Origin: Alphaproteobacteria bacterium
GTDB lineage: Bacteria > Pseudomonadota > Alphaproteobacteria > Bin95
Reading direction: 5' to 3'
Assembly (NCBI GenBank): GCA_020638555.1
Contig: JACKII010000001.1
Location: 620,001-684,000 of the forward strand
Length of the DNA: 64,000 nt
Shown: piece after piece, positions 32,619-41,800 of the stretch
Layout: the number at the start of each line of letters is the position of its first letter
Position numbering within the stretch: position 1 is the first letter of the stretch
Made by a program: the position numbers and the translations under genes
Notes under the pieces: generated by a model
What the model saw: only the letters and a program-made list of their open reading frames with translations
What the model was told of the DNA's origin: nothing
Database searches by the model: none

Positions 32619-33503
32619 CTAGGCGCGCCGCTCGACCACGAATACCGCCGCGTCGCGCAGCGGATTGGCATTTTCTCCGAAGCGAGCAATATGCGCCAGT
32701 GCCTGTTCGATCAACAAGTGGGCTTGAGCGCGCGCGGCGTCGGGCCCCAGGGCGGTGATGGCGGTGACCTTGCCGGCGTCGCGATCCTTGCCGACGCGCT
32801 TGCCCACGGCGGTCTCGTCGCCTTCATGGTCCAGCAGGTCGTCGATGATCTGGAAGGCCAGGCCCATGTCCATGGCATAGGCATAGAGCGCCGCCCGGGC
32901 GGCGGTGTCCGCCTCGCCCAGCAGGGCGCCGCATTCGCAGGCGAACGCGAACAGCGCGCCGGTCTTGAGGCGTTCCATCCGCACCACGTCGCCATAGGTG
33001 GGGGCGGCGGGCGGGCTCAGGTCCAGCATCTGGCCGCCGACCATGCCGCGTGCGCCCACCGCCTGGGCCAGGCCGCCGACCAGGGCGCAGCGCACGGCCG
33101 GGTCCGGATGGGTGGCCGGGTCGGTCAGGATCTCGAACGCGAGCGGCAGCAGGGCGTCGCCGGCCAGGATCGCCGTCGCCTCGTCGAACTCTTTGTGCAC
33201 GGTCGGCCGGCCGCGGCGCAGGTCGTCGTCATCCATGGCCGGCAGGTCGTCGTGGATCAGCGAATAGCTGTGCAGCAGTTCCACGGCGGCGGCGACCCGC
33301 AACGAGCGGTCGTCTGGCACGCCGAACAGCCGGGCGCTGGTCACCACCAGGAACGGCCGCAGCCGCTTGCCGGGGCCGAGCGCGCCATAGCGCATGGCGT
33401 CGAACAGGCGGGCCTCCGGCCCGTCGCCGTCCGGCAGCAATTTCGCCATGAGCGGATCGACCGCAGCGGCGATGGCGGCGAGTTCCTCGCTGAATCCGGC
33501 CAT
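32619..33503 (-). CDS. ispA: polyprenyl synthetase (farnesyl/geranyl diphosphate synthase)
   Basis: A 294-residue short-chain isoprenyl diphosphate synthase. The first aspartate-rich motif DDLPAMD (85-91) lies in SLIHDDLPAMDDDDLRRG and the second is FQIIDDLLD near residue 218; GKRLRP and GGQMLDL are conserved. The upstream position -4/-5 relative to DDxxD holds His-Ser-Tyr, as in FPP synthases. Condenses IPP with DMAPP and GPP. Lies between xseB and dxs in the MEP-linked cluster, 15 bp after xseB. Confidence 0.95.
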   Translation of the reverse strand: MAGFSEELAAIAAAVDPLMAKLLPDGDGPEARLFDAMRYGALGPGKRLRPFLVVTSARLFGVPDDRSLRVAAAVELLHSYSLIHDDLPAMDDDDLRRGRPTVHKEFDEATAILAGDALLPLAFEILTDPATHPDPAVRCALVGGLAQAVGARGMVGGQMLDLSPPAAPTYGDVVRMERLKTGALFAFACECGALLGEADTAARAALYAYAMDMGLAFQIIDDLLDHEGDETAVGKRVGKDRDAGKVTAITALGPDAARAQAHLLIEQALAHIARFGENANPLRDAAVFVVERRA

Positions 33504-33518
33504 GATCGGATCGGGTCC

Positions 33519-33782
33519 TCAGGTCTCGAAGGGCTGGGTGCCGGTGGGCTGGCCCGCGGTGTCGAGCGTGATGCGCTCCACCTTTTCGCGCGCCTCCCGC
33601 AGCTTCGCCTCGCAATGGGCCTTCAGCGCCGCGCCGCGCTCATAGGCGCCGATGGCGTCGTCCAGGCTGGACTTGCCCTGTTCCAGGCGGCTGACAATGG
33701 CTTCGAGCTCGGCCAGCGCCTGCTCGAACGACAGGGTGGCGATCTCGGGTTTGGCAGCGGTTTCGGCGGCGGGATCGGTCAT
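33519..33782 (-). CDS. xseB: exodeoxyribonuclease VII small subunit
   Basis: An 87-residue helical protein. LSFEQALAELEAIVSRLEQGKSSLDDAIGAYERG is the XseB signature, with a coiled-coil-forming helix that binds XseA; the complex degrades single-stranded DNA in both directions. xseA is not in the window. The ATG overlaps the upstream HDAC gene's stop (ATGA), implying translational coupling. The C-terminal 10 residues are variable. Confidence 0.95.
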   Translation of the reverse strand: MTDPAAETAAKPEIATLSFEQALAELEAIVSRLEQGKSSLDDAIGAYERGAALKAHCEAKLREAREKVERITLDTAGQPTGTQPFET

Positions 33783-34717
33783 CCGGCGGGCCTCATCAAT
33801 TCGGCGACATGGGCGGCGACGCTGTCGCCGAGCGCTTGCAGGTCATACCCGCCTTCGAGCACGGATGCCAGCCGACCATGGCAGCATTCGCCCGCCACGG
33901 TCAAAAGTTCGCGGGTGGCCCAGCCGAAATCCTCGGTCTGGAGGGCCAGATTGGCGAGCGGATCGCGGGCATGGGCGTCGAAGCCGGCGGAGACCAGAAT
34001 CAGCTCCGGCGCGAACGCCCGCAGCGCCGGCAGCACGCCCCGGGAGATGGCCTCCCGGAAGGCGGCCGAGCCGGAGCCGGGGGCGAGCGGCACATTGCAA
34101 ATATTGCGGCCGTTGGCGCCGCGTTCGGAGGCGCGGCCGCTGCCGGGGTAGAGCGGCATCTGGTGGGTGGAGGCGTAGAACAGGCTGGGCTCGTCCCAGA
34201 ACGAGGCCTGGGTGCCGTTGCCGTGATGGACGTCGAAATCGACCACCGCCACCCGCTCCAGGCCGTGCTCTGCCTGGGCGTAGCGCGCGGCGATGGCGAC
34301 GCTGTTGAACAGGCAGAAGCCCATGGGCCGCTCCGGCTCCGCATGGTGGCCGGGCGGGCGCACGGCGCAGAAGGCGTTGCGGCCGGCCTTGGCCAGCACC
34401 AGGTCGACCGCGTCCAGCAGCGCGCCGGTGGCGTGGCGGGCGGCGTCGAGCGAGCCGGGCGACATCGCCGTGTCGCCGTCCAGCATCACCAGGCCCTCCG
34501 CCGGCGCGTGCGCAAGGATCGCCTCCACATAGCGTTCCGGATGGACCAGGGCGAAATCCCGGTCCCGTGCGGCGCGGGGCGAGCGCCGGTCGAGGGCGGC
34601 GAATGGCGGCGCGGCCAGGGCCTGCCACACCGCCTCCAGCCGTTCCGGGCGCTCCGGATGGCCGTCCGGCGGGCGGTGGGCGGCGCATGCCGCAGTCGTG
34701 AACAGGGTCGTCGTCAT
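33779..34717 (-). CDS. histone deacetylase family protein (acetoin-utilisation AcuC-like)
   Basis: A 312-residue zinc-dependent deacetylase of the HDAC/acetylpolyamine amidohydrolase superfamily. H-H in RPPGHHAEP is the catalytic His pair, and VVDFDVHHGNGTQ plus SAGFDAHARDPLANL supply zinc ligands (Asp, His, Asp). Substrates in bacteria include acetylated small amines and lysine residues. ATG 34717 follows GAAGG; a GTG two codons earlier is possible. First gene of the HDAC-xseB-ispA-dxs unit, overlapping xseB by 4 bp and divergent from the RND operon. Confidence 0.92.
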   Translation of the reverse strand: MTTTLFTTAACAAHRPPDGHPERPERLEAVWQALAAPPFAALDRRSPRAARDRDFALVHPERYVEAILAHAPAEGLVMLDGDTAMSPGSLDAARHATGALLDAVDLVLAKAGRNAFCAVRPPGHHAEPERPMGFCLFNSVAIAARYAQAEHGLERVAVVDFDVHHGNGTQASFWDEPSLFYASTHQMPLYPGSGRASERGANGRNICNVPLAPGSGSAAFREAISRGVLPALRAFAPELILVSAGFDAHARDPLANLALQTEDFGWATRELLTVAGECCHGRLASVLEGGYDLQALGDSVAAHVAELMRPAG

Positions 34718-34842
34718 CTGCACCTTCGCGTTCGGTCGCCAAAAAGCGTATAAGGTGGCGCTCGATAACGCCAGCGTTCGCGGTGAAGACGTCGCGGCGC
34801 ATGCGGGTAGTGATCCCGGTGGAGAGGCTTGCGATCTTGTTG

Positions 34843-36072
34843 ATGTCTCGTTGTCAGACCTTTGGGCCTGCGTGTGGCGCGCGTGTATTATTGGCGCTGC
34901 TGCTGGGGGTTCTGGCCCTGGCGCTCGCCTCGACAGCCCGGGCCCAGCGGCCGGCCCTGGTCGCCGTCGATCCGGTGGTGCGGGAGCCCTTGCGCCAGAC
35001 CCAGCCGATCCAGGGCCGCTTCGTCGCCCGCCGCGCCGGGCCGATCGCGGCGCAAAGTCGGGGTGCGGTGACGGAGATGCGCGTGGCGGTCGGCGACCGG
35101 GTCGCCAGGGGCGACGTGCTGGCCGTGCTCGACACCGACCGGCTGGCGGCCGAGGTGGAACAGCGGCGCGCCACGGTCGGCTATCGCAAGGCGCAACTGG
35201 ACGGCGCCGAGGCGCGCGAGCAGCAGGCGCAGCAGGAATGGACGCGCATGCAGCGCCTGCGCAGGTCCGCCGCCTTCAACCAGGCGCGGCTGGACGATCT
35301 GGCCAATGCGGCCTTGCAGGCCCGCCTGCAAATTGTCGAATTCGCCGCGGTGCTGGAGACCGCCAAGGCCGAGCTGGACGTGGCGGAACTGGACCTGAAG
35401 CGCGCCCACATCGTCGCGCCGTTCGACGGCGTCGTCAGCCGGCGCTACATCCAGGCCGGCGCCTATGTTGCCGACGGCGCGCCGGTGGTCGACCTGATCG
35501 ACGACCGCTCGCTGGAGATCGAGGCGGACGTGCCCGCCACCCGCATCGGCGGGCTGGAGCCGGGCCTGACCGTCACGGTCGACCTGGACGAGCGGCCGCC
35601 GCAGCAGGCCGTGGTGCGGGCGGTGGTGCCGCAGGAAAACACCATGTCGCGCACCCGCGCCGTGCGCTTCACGCCGCAATTCGACCCGAGCGCCCTCAAC
35701 GCCGCCGCCGGCGCCGCCGCGACGGTGCGGGTGCCGGTCGGCGCGGCGCGCGACGTGCTGACCGTGCACAAGGACGCCGTCATCGAGCAGGGCGGCTATT
35801 TCGTCTTCGTGGTCGAGGGCGGCAAGGCGGAGCGCAAGCGGGTGCTGCTGGGCGAATCCACCGGCAGCCGCTTCGTGGTGCTGGACGGGCTGGAGGCCGG
35901 CATGCAGGCGGTGATCCGCGGCAACGAACGCCTGCGCCCCGGCCAGCCGGTGACGACCGGCGCGCCCATGGGCGGCGTAAAACCGGGAGGCGCAAAACCG
36001 GGCGGCGCAAAACCGGGTGACGGCAAAGCCGGCGGCTCGGCCGCCGCGAGCGGGAAAGGGACCGGCTCATGA
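34843..36072 (+). CDS. RND efflux periplasmic adaptor (HlyD/MFP family)
   Basis: A 409-residue membrane-fusion protein. The signal peptide spans about 1-35 and ends at the AQ of ALASTARAQ; no lipobox is seen. Then come the lipoyl half (about 60-105, GDRVARGDVLAVLD), an alpha-helical hairpin (about 105-180) and the beta-barrel (VAPFDGVVSRRYIQAGAYV). Its C-terminus has three KPGGA-type repeats. The start at 34843 is uncertain (alternatives: GTG 34783, ATG 34801). It overlaps the pump gene by ATGA and is expressed with it. No outer-membrane TolC gene is present. Confidence 0.88.
   Translation: MSRCQTFGPACGARVLLALLLGVLALALASTARAQRPALVAVDPVVREPLRQTQPIQGRFVARRAGPIAAQSRGAVTEMRVAVGDRVARGDVLAVLDTDRLAAEVEQRRATVGYRKAQLDGAEAREQQAQQEWTRMQRLRRSAAFNQARLDDLANAALQARLQIVEFAAVLETAKAELDVAELDLKRAHIVAPFDGVVSRRYIQAGAYVADGAPVVDLIDDRSLEIEADVPATRIGGLEPGLTVTVDLDERPPQQAVVRAVVPQENTMSRTRAVRFTPQFDPSALNAAAGAAATVRVPVGAARDVLTVHKDAVIEQGGYFVFVVEGGKAERKRVLLGESTGSRFVVLDGLEAGMQAVIRGNERLRPGQPVTTGAPMGGVKPGGAKPGGAKPGDGKAGGSAAASGKGTGS
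35974..36018 (+). repeat. 15-bp tandem repeat in adaptor C-terminus
   Basis: Three 15-bp units (GGCGTAAAACCGGGA, GGCGCAAAACCGGGC, GGCGCAAAACCGGGT) encode G-[VA]-K-P-G repeats, likely a flexible tail. Confidence 0.9.
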
Positions 36073-39000
36073 ACCTGATCCGGGTCGCGATCGACCGGCC
36101 GATTGCGGTCATCGCCGGCGTCATCCTGGTGGTGATGTTCGGCGTCATCGCGCTCCAGACCATCCCGATCCAGTTGATCCCGGATGTGCGCAAGCCGGTG
36201 ATCGAGGTGGAAACCAACTGGCCCGGCGCCGCCCCGGCTGAGGTGGAACGCGAAATCGTCAACCGCCAGGAGGAGGCGCTGCGCGGCCTCCAGGGCCTGG
36301 AAACCCTGGAGAGCACGTCCGAGACCGGGCGCGGCCGCATCACGCTGCATTTCCGGGTCGGCCAGAACATGGACCAGGCGCTGCTGCTGGTCTCGAACCG
36401 GCTGGACCAGGTCAACGGCTATCCGGATGAGGCGGACGAGCCGTCGCTTAAGACCTCGTCGTCCGAGGACAACGCCATCGCCTGGTTCATCGTCGTGCGC
36501 GAGCCGGGCAATGACGAGCCGATCCACACCTTTTTCGACTTCATCGAAGACACCGTCTCCGAGCGGCTGGAGCGGGTGCCGGGCGTGGCCAGCACCCGCA
36601 TCTATGGCGGCGCCGAACGGCAGTTGCAGATCACCGTCCAGCCGGAGCGCATGGCCCATTACGGCCTGACCATCGGCGAGATCGTCGGCCGGCTGCGTGC
36701 CGCCAACGCCTCCATGTCCGCCGGTGACGTGGACGAGGGCAAGCGCACCTATGTGGTGCGCACCGAAGGCGAACTGACCAGCCCGGCGGCGGTGGGCGCC
36801 GTCGTGCTGCGCTCGCTGACCGATCCGGATACGGGCCGCGTCGCCCGGGTGACGGTGGCCGATGTCGCCGACATCGCCTTCGGCTACGACAAGCCGCGGG
36901 CGACCATCCGCCGGCTGGGCAGTGCCGCCATCGGCGTGCCGCTCTACCGCGAGACCGGCGCCAATGTGATCGAGACCATGGAGGGCATCCGCGCCGCGGT
37001 GGCCGACCTGAACCGGGACCTGCTGCCGCGGGCCCGGCTGCGCCTGATCCAGACCTATGACGAGACGGTCTATATCGACTCCGCCATCGACCTGGTGCGC
37101 CAGAACATCGTCGTCGGCGGCTTGCTGGCGGCCGGGCTGCTGTTGCTGTTCCTGCGCTCGTGGCGGCCGACGCTGATCGTCTCCATCGCCATTCCGGTCT
37201 CGGTGATCGGCTCGTTCGTGGCCATGGCGGCGCTGGGGCGCTCGATCAACGTGATCTCGCTGGCGGGCATCGCCTTTGCCGTCGGCATGGTGGTCGACGC
37301 CGCCATTGTCGTGCTGGAGAACATCTACCGCCTGCGCGAATCCGGCCGCAGCCCGCGCGACGCCGCCTATGAGGGCGCGAACCAGGTCTGGGGCGCGATC
37401 CTGGTCTCGGCGCTGACCACGGTGATGGTGTTCATTCCGCTGCTGGTCATGGACCTGGAGGTGGGCCAGCTGTTCCGCGACATCGCGGTCGCCATCAGCG
37501 TCTCGGTCTGCCTGTCGCTCCTGGTGGCGATCACCATGATCCCGGCGCTGGCGCAAAGCCTGCTGACCCGCCCGGTGGCGGAAAAGCCGATCCGCATTCC
37601 GGGCGTCGACCATTTCGCGCGCTGGTTCGCCCGCGGCGTCGTCGGCTATGTGCGCCTGGTGCTGCGCCGCAAGACCGCCGCCATCGGCTCGGTCGCCATC
37701 ATCACCGCCGTCGCGACCGCCGCCACGGTGCTGCTGCTGCCGAAGCTGGACTATCTGCCGGACGGCAACCGCAACCTGATCATCGGCTATATGATCCCGC
37801 CGCCCGGCTACAACCTCGACACCATGACCGAGATCGCAAGCCGGGTGGAGGACCGCGTCCGCCCGCTGTGGGTGAGCGAGACCGGGCCGGAGCCGACGGC
37901 CGACGGCACGCCGAAGATCGAGGACTTCTATTTCGTCGCCTTGCCCTCGCTCACCCTGGTGATCGCGCGCTCGGCCGACCCGGCCCGGGTGAAGGACCTG
38001 ATCCCGGCCATGAGCGCGCCGGTGTTCCAGGAGCCGGGGACGATCGGCTTTTTCCGCAACGCCTCGCTGTTCGGCCGCGGCATCGGCGGCTCGCGCGCCA
38101 TCGACCTGAACGTCTCCGGGCCGGAGCTGAACGACATTGTCAGCGTCGCCCAGCGGGCGGCCGGCAAGGTGGAGGCGGCGCTGCCGCGGGCGGACGGCCA
38201 CCAGATGCGGCCGCTGCCGGACCTGACCCTGGGCGCGCCGGAGGTGCGGCTGACGCCGAACCGCGCGCGGCTGGCCGATGCCGGCGTCTCCGCGGTGGAG
38301 CTGGGCCAGACCGTCGACGTGTTTAACGACGGCCTGCGCGTCGCCGAGGTGACCGTGGGGGCGAAGCGGCTGGACCTGATGCTGCGCGGCCCGTCGGAGG
38401 AGATCCTGCGCACCCAGGGCATCAACTATCTGCCGGTCGTTACCGGCGACGGCATGATCCTGCCGGCGAGCGAACTCGCCCGGATCGAGGTGACGTCCGG
38501 CCCGACCCAGATCCGCCACAACGAGCGCCTGCGCACCATCACCCTGCAAATCAGCCCGCGCGCCGACCTGCCGCTGGAGGAGGCGATGGACCTGATCCGC
38601 TCGCAGGTGCTCCAGCCGCTGGCGGCGGAAGGGCTGCCGCCGGGCGTCAAGTTCTCGCTGGAGGGCTCCGCGAGCGAACTGGCCAAGACCTGGGACCACA
38701 TGTCGGTCGATCTGGTGCTGGCGGTGGTGATCGTGTTCCTGGTGATGGCGGTGCTGTTCGAGAGCTTCGTCTATCCGCTGGTCATCCTGGTCTCGGTGCC
38801 GGTGGCGGCGGCGGGTGCGGTCGCGGGACTGGCGATCCTGAACCTGTTCACGCTCCAGAATCTCGACATGCTGACGCTCTTGGGCTTCATCATCCTGATC
38901 GGCATTGTGGTGAACAACGCCATCCTGCTGGTGCACCAGTCGCTGTTCCACATCCGCCAGGAGGGGATGGGCGTCACCGATGGCATTATCGAGGCCACCA

Positions 39001-39269
39001 GCAACCGGATCCGGCCGATTTTCATGTCGACGCTGACCAGCATTTTCGGCATGGCGCCGCTGGTGATCTTTCCCGGCGCGGGCTCGGAACTGTACCGGGG
39101 GCTGGGCAGCGTGGTGCTGGGCGGGCTCAGCCTCTCGGCGGTGCTGACGCTGCTGGTGGTGCCGCCGCTGATGGCCGTGGTGGTCGGCCCGCTGGAGCGA
39201 CGGCGCACGGCCCAGGCGGCGGCTCTGTCCAAGCATGGCGAGGCACCGCGGGTGCGGCCGGCGGAGTGA
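36069..39269 (+). CDS. RND efflux permease (AcrB/HAE-like)
   Basis: A 1066-residue resistance-nodulation-division pump with 12 membrane helices and two large periplasmic loops (after helices 1 and 7). The N-terminus FGVIALQTIPIQLIP matches AcrB helix 1 and VEVETNWPGAAPAEVE the porter domain. In TM4 the motif is VVDAAIVVLEN: Asp410 is present but the position of the second Asp of E. coli AcrB is Ala411. It starts by ATGA overlap with the adaptor, so the two form a tripartite efflux unit. The cargo is unknown. Confidence 0.92.
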   Translation: MNLIRVAIDRPIAVIAGVILVVMFGVIALQTIPIQLIPDVRKPVIEVETNWPGAAPAEVEREIVNRQEEALRGLQGLETLESTSETGRGRITLHFRVGQNMDQALLLVSNRLDQVNGYPDEADEPSLKTSSSEDNAIAWFIVVREPGNDEPIHTFFDFIEDTVSERLERVPGVASTRIYGGAERQLQITVQPERMAHYGLTIGEIVGRLRAANASMSAGDVDEGKRTYVVRTEGELTSPAAVGAVVLRSLTDPDTGRVARVTVADVADIAFGYDKPRATIRRLGSAAIGVPLYRETGANVIETMEGIRAAVADLNRDLLPRARLRLIQTYDETVYIDSAIDLVRQNIVVGGLLAAGLLLLFLRSWRPTLIVSIAIPVSVIGSFVAMAALGRSINVISLAGIAFAVGMVVDAAIVVLENIYRLRESGRSPRDAAYEGANQVWGAILVSALTTVMVFIPLLVMDLEVGQLFRDIAVAISVSVCLSLLVAITMIPALAQSLLTRPVAEKPIRIPGVDHFARWFARGVVGYVRLVLRRKTAAIGSVAIITAVATAATVLLLPKLDYLPDGNRNLIIGYMIPPPGYNLDTMTEIASRVEDRVRPLWVSETGPEPTADGTPKIEDFYFVALPSLTLVIARSADPARVKDLIPAMSAPVFQEPGTIGFFRNASLFGRGIGGSRAIDLNVSGPELNDIVSVAQRAAGKVEAALPRADGHQMRPLPDLTLGAPEVRLTPNRARLADAGVSAVELGQTVDVFNDGLRVAEVTVGAKRLDLMLRGPSEEILRTQGINYLPVVTGDGMILPASELARIEVTSGPTQIRHNERLRTITLQISPRADLPLEEAMDLIRSQVLQPLAAEGLPPGVKFSLEGSASELAKTWDHMSVDLVLAVVIVFLVMAVLFESFVYPLVILVSVPVAAAGAVAGLAILNLFTLQNLDMLTLLGFIILIGIVVNNAILLVHQSLFHIRQEGMGVTDGIIEATSNRIRPIFMSTLTSIFGMAPLVIFPGAGSELYRGLGSVVLGGLSLSAVLTLLVVPPLMAVVVGPLERRRTAQAAALSKHGEAPRVRPAE

Positions 39270-39286
39270 GCCGGGGAGGACGGGCG

Positions 39287-40438
39287 ATGACCGAGACCTT
39301 TGATTTCGCCGTGATCGGCGCCGGCATCGCCGGGGCGTCGGCCGCGTTCGGGCTGGTGGCGGGCCGGCTGGCGGAGCGGGGCCGCGTCGTGCTGCTGGAG
39401 GCGGAGAACCGGCCCGGCTACCACACCACCGGCCGCTCGGCCGCCCTCTTTTCCGAGCGCTACCGAAACCCGCTGATCCGCGGCCTCGCCAAGGCCAGCG
39501 GCGCCTTTCTGGCCGCGCCGCCGGAGGGGTTCGCCGCCGCGCCGTTGCTGACGCCGCGGGGCCTGCTGGTGATCGGCCGGCCGGACCAGCAGGCGGCGCT
39601 GGACGGCCAGTTCTCGCCCGAGCAGTTGGCGGCCAGGATCGCCGAGCCGGTCTCTGTGGCCGAGGCCTGCCGCCTCAGCCCGGCGCTGCGACCGGAGCCG
39701 CTGGCGGGCGCCTACTGGCTGCCGGCGGCGCAGGATATCGACGTGAACGGCCTGCACCAGGGCTTTCTCCGCGGCTTTGCCCGTGCCGGCGGCCGGCTGG
39801 TCTGCGATGCGCGGGTGATGGGCTTGCGGCGGGACGGCGCCGGCTGGCGGATAGAGACCGCGGCGGGCGCGTTTGCCGCCGGCACGGTGGTGAATGCCGC
39901 CGGCGCCTGGGCCGATGCGGTCGGGCGGCTCGCGGGATTGGCGCCGCTGGGCTTGCAGCCGAAGCGGCGCACCTGCATCACCTTCGACCCGCCCGCGGAC
40001 CTGGTCGAGAGCCTGCCGCGCTGGCCGATGGTGATCGACGCGACCGAGGACTTCTACTTCAAGCCGGAGGCGGGCCGCGTGCTGGCCTCGCCGGCGGACG
40101 AGACCGACACGCCGCCGGTCGACGCCCAGGCGGAGGAATGGGATGTGGCACTGGCGGCGGAGCGGGTGCAGCAGGCGACCACGCTGGAGGTGCGCCGCAT
40201 CACCCACCGCTGGGCCGGCCTGCGCTCGTTCCTGCCGGACCGGATGCCGGTGGCGGGGCGGGACCCGGCGGAGCCGGGATTTGTTTGGCTTGCCGGCCAG
40301 GGCGGCTTCGGCATCATGACGGCGGAGGCGCTGGGCCGCGCGGCGGCGGCGGTGGCGACGGACCGCGCATTGCCGGCGGACCTGACGGACTGCGGTGTTA
40401 CGGTGGAGGAGTTGGCGCCGGCGCGGCTGGCGGGCTGA
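39287..40438 (+). CDS. FAD-dependent oxidoreductase (D-amino-acid dehydrogenase/sarcosine oxidase-like)
   Basis: A 383-residue DAO-family flavoenzyme. GAGIAGASAA (11-20) is the ADP-binding motif; VNAAGAWAD and, near the C-terminus, WLAGQGGFGIMTAEALG bind the flavin, and PDRMPVAGR is typical of glycine/D-amino-acid oxidases. A GGGGAGGA ribosome site precedes ATG 39287, 17 bp after the RND gene. It may oxidise a secondary or D-amino acid; the substrate is unknown. It ends the RND transcription unit or lies in it by read-through. Confidence 0.85.
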   Translation: MTETFDFAVIGAGIAGASAAFGLVAGRLAERGRVVLLEAENRPGYHTTGRSAALFSERYRNPLIRGLAKASGAFLAAPPEGFAAAPLLTPRGLLVIGRPDQQAALDGQFSPEQLAARIAEPVSVAEACRLSPALRPEPLAGAYWLPAAQDIDVNGLHQGFLRGFARAGGRLVCDARVMGLRRDGAGWRIETAAGAFAAGTVVNAAGAWADAVGRLAGLAPLGLQPKRRTCITFDPPADLVESLPRWPMVIDATEDFYFKPEAGRVLASPADETDTPPVDAQAEEWDVALAAERVQQATTLEVRRITHRWAGLRSFLPDRMPVAGRDPAEPGFVWLAGQGGFGIMTAEALGRAAAAVATDRALPADLTDCGVTVEELAPARLAG

Positions 40439-40621
40439 CAGCGGGCGCGCGATCGCACGGGCCTCGCGTCATCCGCATCCCCGGACGCCACGCCTGACGC
40501 CGCCCCGGACACCACGCGCTTTCCCGGACACCATGAGCTTTCCCGGGCTCGACCTGGGATCTCATTCCGAGGCGCTTCTGGCTCCAGGCTTGGCGCGCAT
40601 GGCCGGAGGCCCCGGCTCTGC

Positions 40622-40718
40622 GGCCGGGGAAGCTGAAACGGCGACCGGGGCAGTTGAAACGGCGGCCGGGGAAGCGCAAATGGCGGCCGGGGAAGCGCAA
40701 ACGGCGGCCGGGGACGCC
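40622..40718. repeat. 21-bp tandem repeat, 4.6 copies
   Basis: Units start with GGCCGGGGAAGC or a close variant at 40622, 40643, 40664, 40685 and a partial one at 40706. The 21-bp period allows open frames on both strands with 7-residue repeats, but neither has a ribosome site and both run into panC antisense. Confidence 0.93.
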
Positions 40719-40729
40719 GGCAGGAAGCG

Positions 40730-41581
40730 TCAGCCGATCGGGATGTTGTCGATCAGGCGGGTGGTGCCGAGAAAGGCCGCGGCGAAGATGCGGGCCGGCT
40801 CGCCCGGGGCGAATGACGGCGACAGGTCCGACTGGCGCCGGGCCTCCAGATAGTCGACGCGGTCATAGCCGGCGGCCAGGATGGCCTTGGCGGCCGCCGC
40901 CAGGGCGTCGGCCGGCGGCGTGCCGGTGCGGATGGCGGTGGCGGCCGCGCGCATGGCCCGGTTCAGGGCCGGCGCAATGGCGCGCTCGGCCGGCGACAGA
41001 TGCTGGTTGCGGGACGAGAGCGCCAGCCCGTCCGGGTCGCGCACGGTCTCGCAGGGGTGGATCGCGATCGGGATATCCAGGTCGGCGACGAAGCGCTGCA
41101 CCACTTTCAGCTGCTGGTAGTCCTTCTCGCCGAAAAAGGCGCCGTCGGCCCCGGATTGCAGGAACAGCTTGGTGCAGACCGTGGCCACGCCGTCGAAATG
41201 GCCGGGCCGCGCCGCGCCGCAAAGGCCGCCGCTGACGCCGGCAACGCTGACATTGGTGGCGAAGCCGTCCGGATACATCTGGTCCGGGTCCGGGCAATAG
41301 AGCAGGTGCGCGCCCGCGGCGGCGAGCTTGGCCGCGTCGTCGATCTCGGTGCGCGGGTATTTCGCGTAGTCGGCCGGGTCGTTGAACTGTTTCGGGTTGA
41401 CGAACAGGGTCGCCACCGCCCGGTCATAGCGGGCGAGCGCGGCGTCCACCAGGCTCAGATGGCCGGCGTGCAGCGCGCCCATGGTCGGGATCAGGCCGAC
41501 GGTCTCGCCCGCGGCGCGCCAGGCCGCGACCTGCGCGCGCAGATCGGCGACGGTGCGGACGATGGGAACCGATGCGCTCAC
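40730..41581 (-). CDS. panC: pantothenate synthetase
   Basis: A 283-residue ligase joining pantoate and beta-alanine with ATP to make vitamin B5, upstream of coenzyme A. HAGH (38-41), the FVNPKQF block, GEKDYQQL and the KMSKS-like SSRNQHL are conserved. The start MSASVPIVRTVADLR is typical. No panB or panD is nearby. It is downstream on the minus strand of a spacer with GC-rich inverted repeats, and abuts the 21-bp minisatellite at its stop. Confidence 0.95.
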   Translation of the reverse strand: MSASVPIVRTVADLRAQVAAWRAAGETVGLIPTMGALHAGHLSLVDAALARYDRAVATLFVNPKQFNDPADYAKYPRTEIDDAAKLAAAGAHLLYCPDPDQMYPDGFATNVSVAGVSGGLCGAARPGHFDGVATVCTKLFLQSGADGAFFGEKDYQQLKVVQRFVADLDIPIAIHPCETVRDPDGLALSSRNQHLSPAERAIAPALNRAMRAAATAIRTGTPPADALAAAAKAILAAGYDRVDYLEARRQSDLSPSFAPGEPARIFAAAFLGTTRLIDNIPIG

Positions 41582-41732
41582 GGCTCGACTCCTAGGGGGT
41601 GGGGGAGGGGCGCGAAGCTGAACAAGACGGAACGAACCTTAACATTTCCGAACAGGCTCCGGGGGCCGGTTCAGCGGGCTAGGACATGGGCCGAAACCGG
41701 TCCGATTGCAAGACCGTGCCGTGCGGACAGAC

Positions 41733-41766
41733 CAATGCCGTCGCCCCGGTGGGAGCGGCGGCATTG
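41733..41766. terminator. stem-loop downstream of the Baeyer-Villiger monooxygenase gene
   Basis: CAATGCCGTCGC (41733-41744) pairs with GCGGCGGCATTG (41755-41766) in a 12-bp stem with one G-T position, 35 bp past the stop at 41801. There is no U-run, so it may be a weak terminator or RNA 3'-end stabiliser. Confidence 0.5.
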
Positions 41767-41800
41767 GGCAAGGAGCCGGTGGCCGGTGGGGTGAGGGCCG

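Noticed and set aside
35796..39236. A 1146-codon open frame on the minus strand
   Set aside because: Antisense to the RND pump; low-complexity H/D/R/G/Q composition and no recognisable fold.
40398..40853. Open frames with 7-residue repeats near panC on both strands
   Set aside because: They arise from the 21-bp tandem repeat, lack ribosome sites and run antisense into panC.
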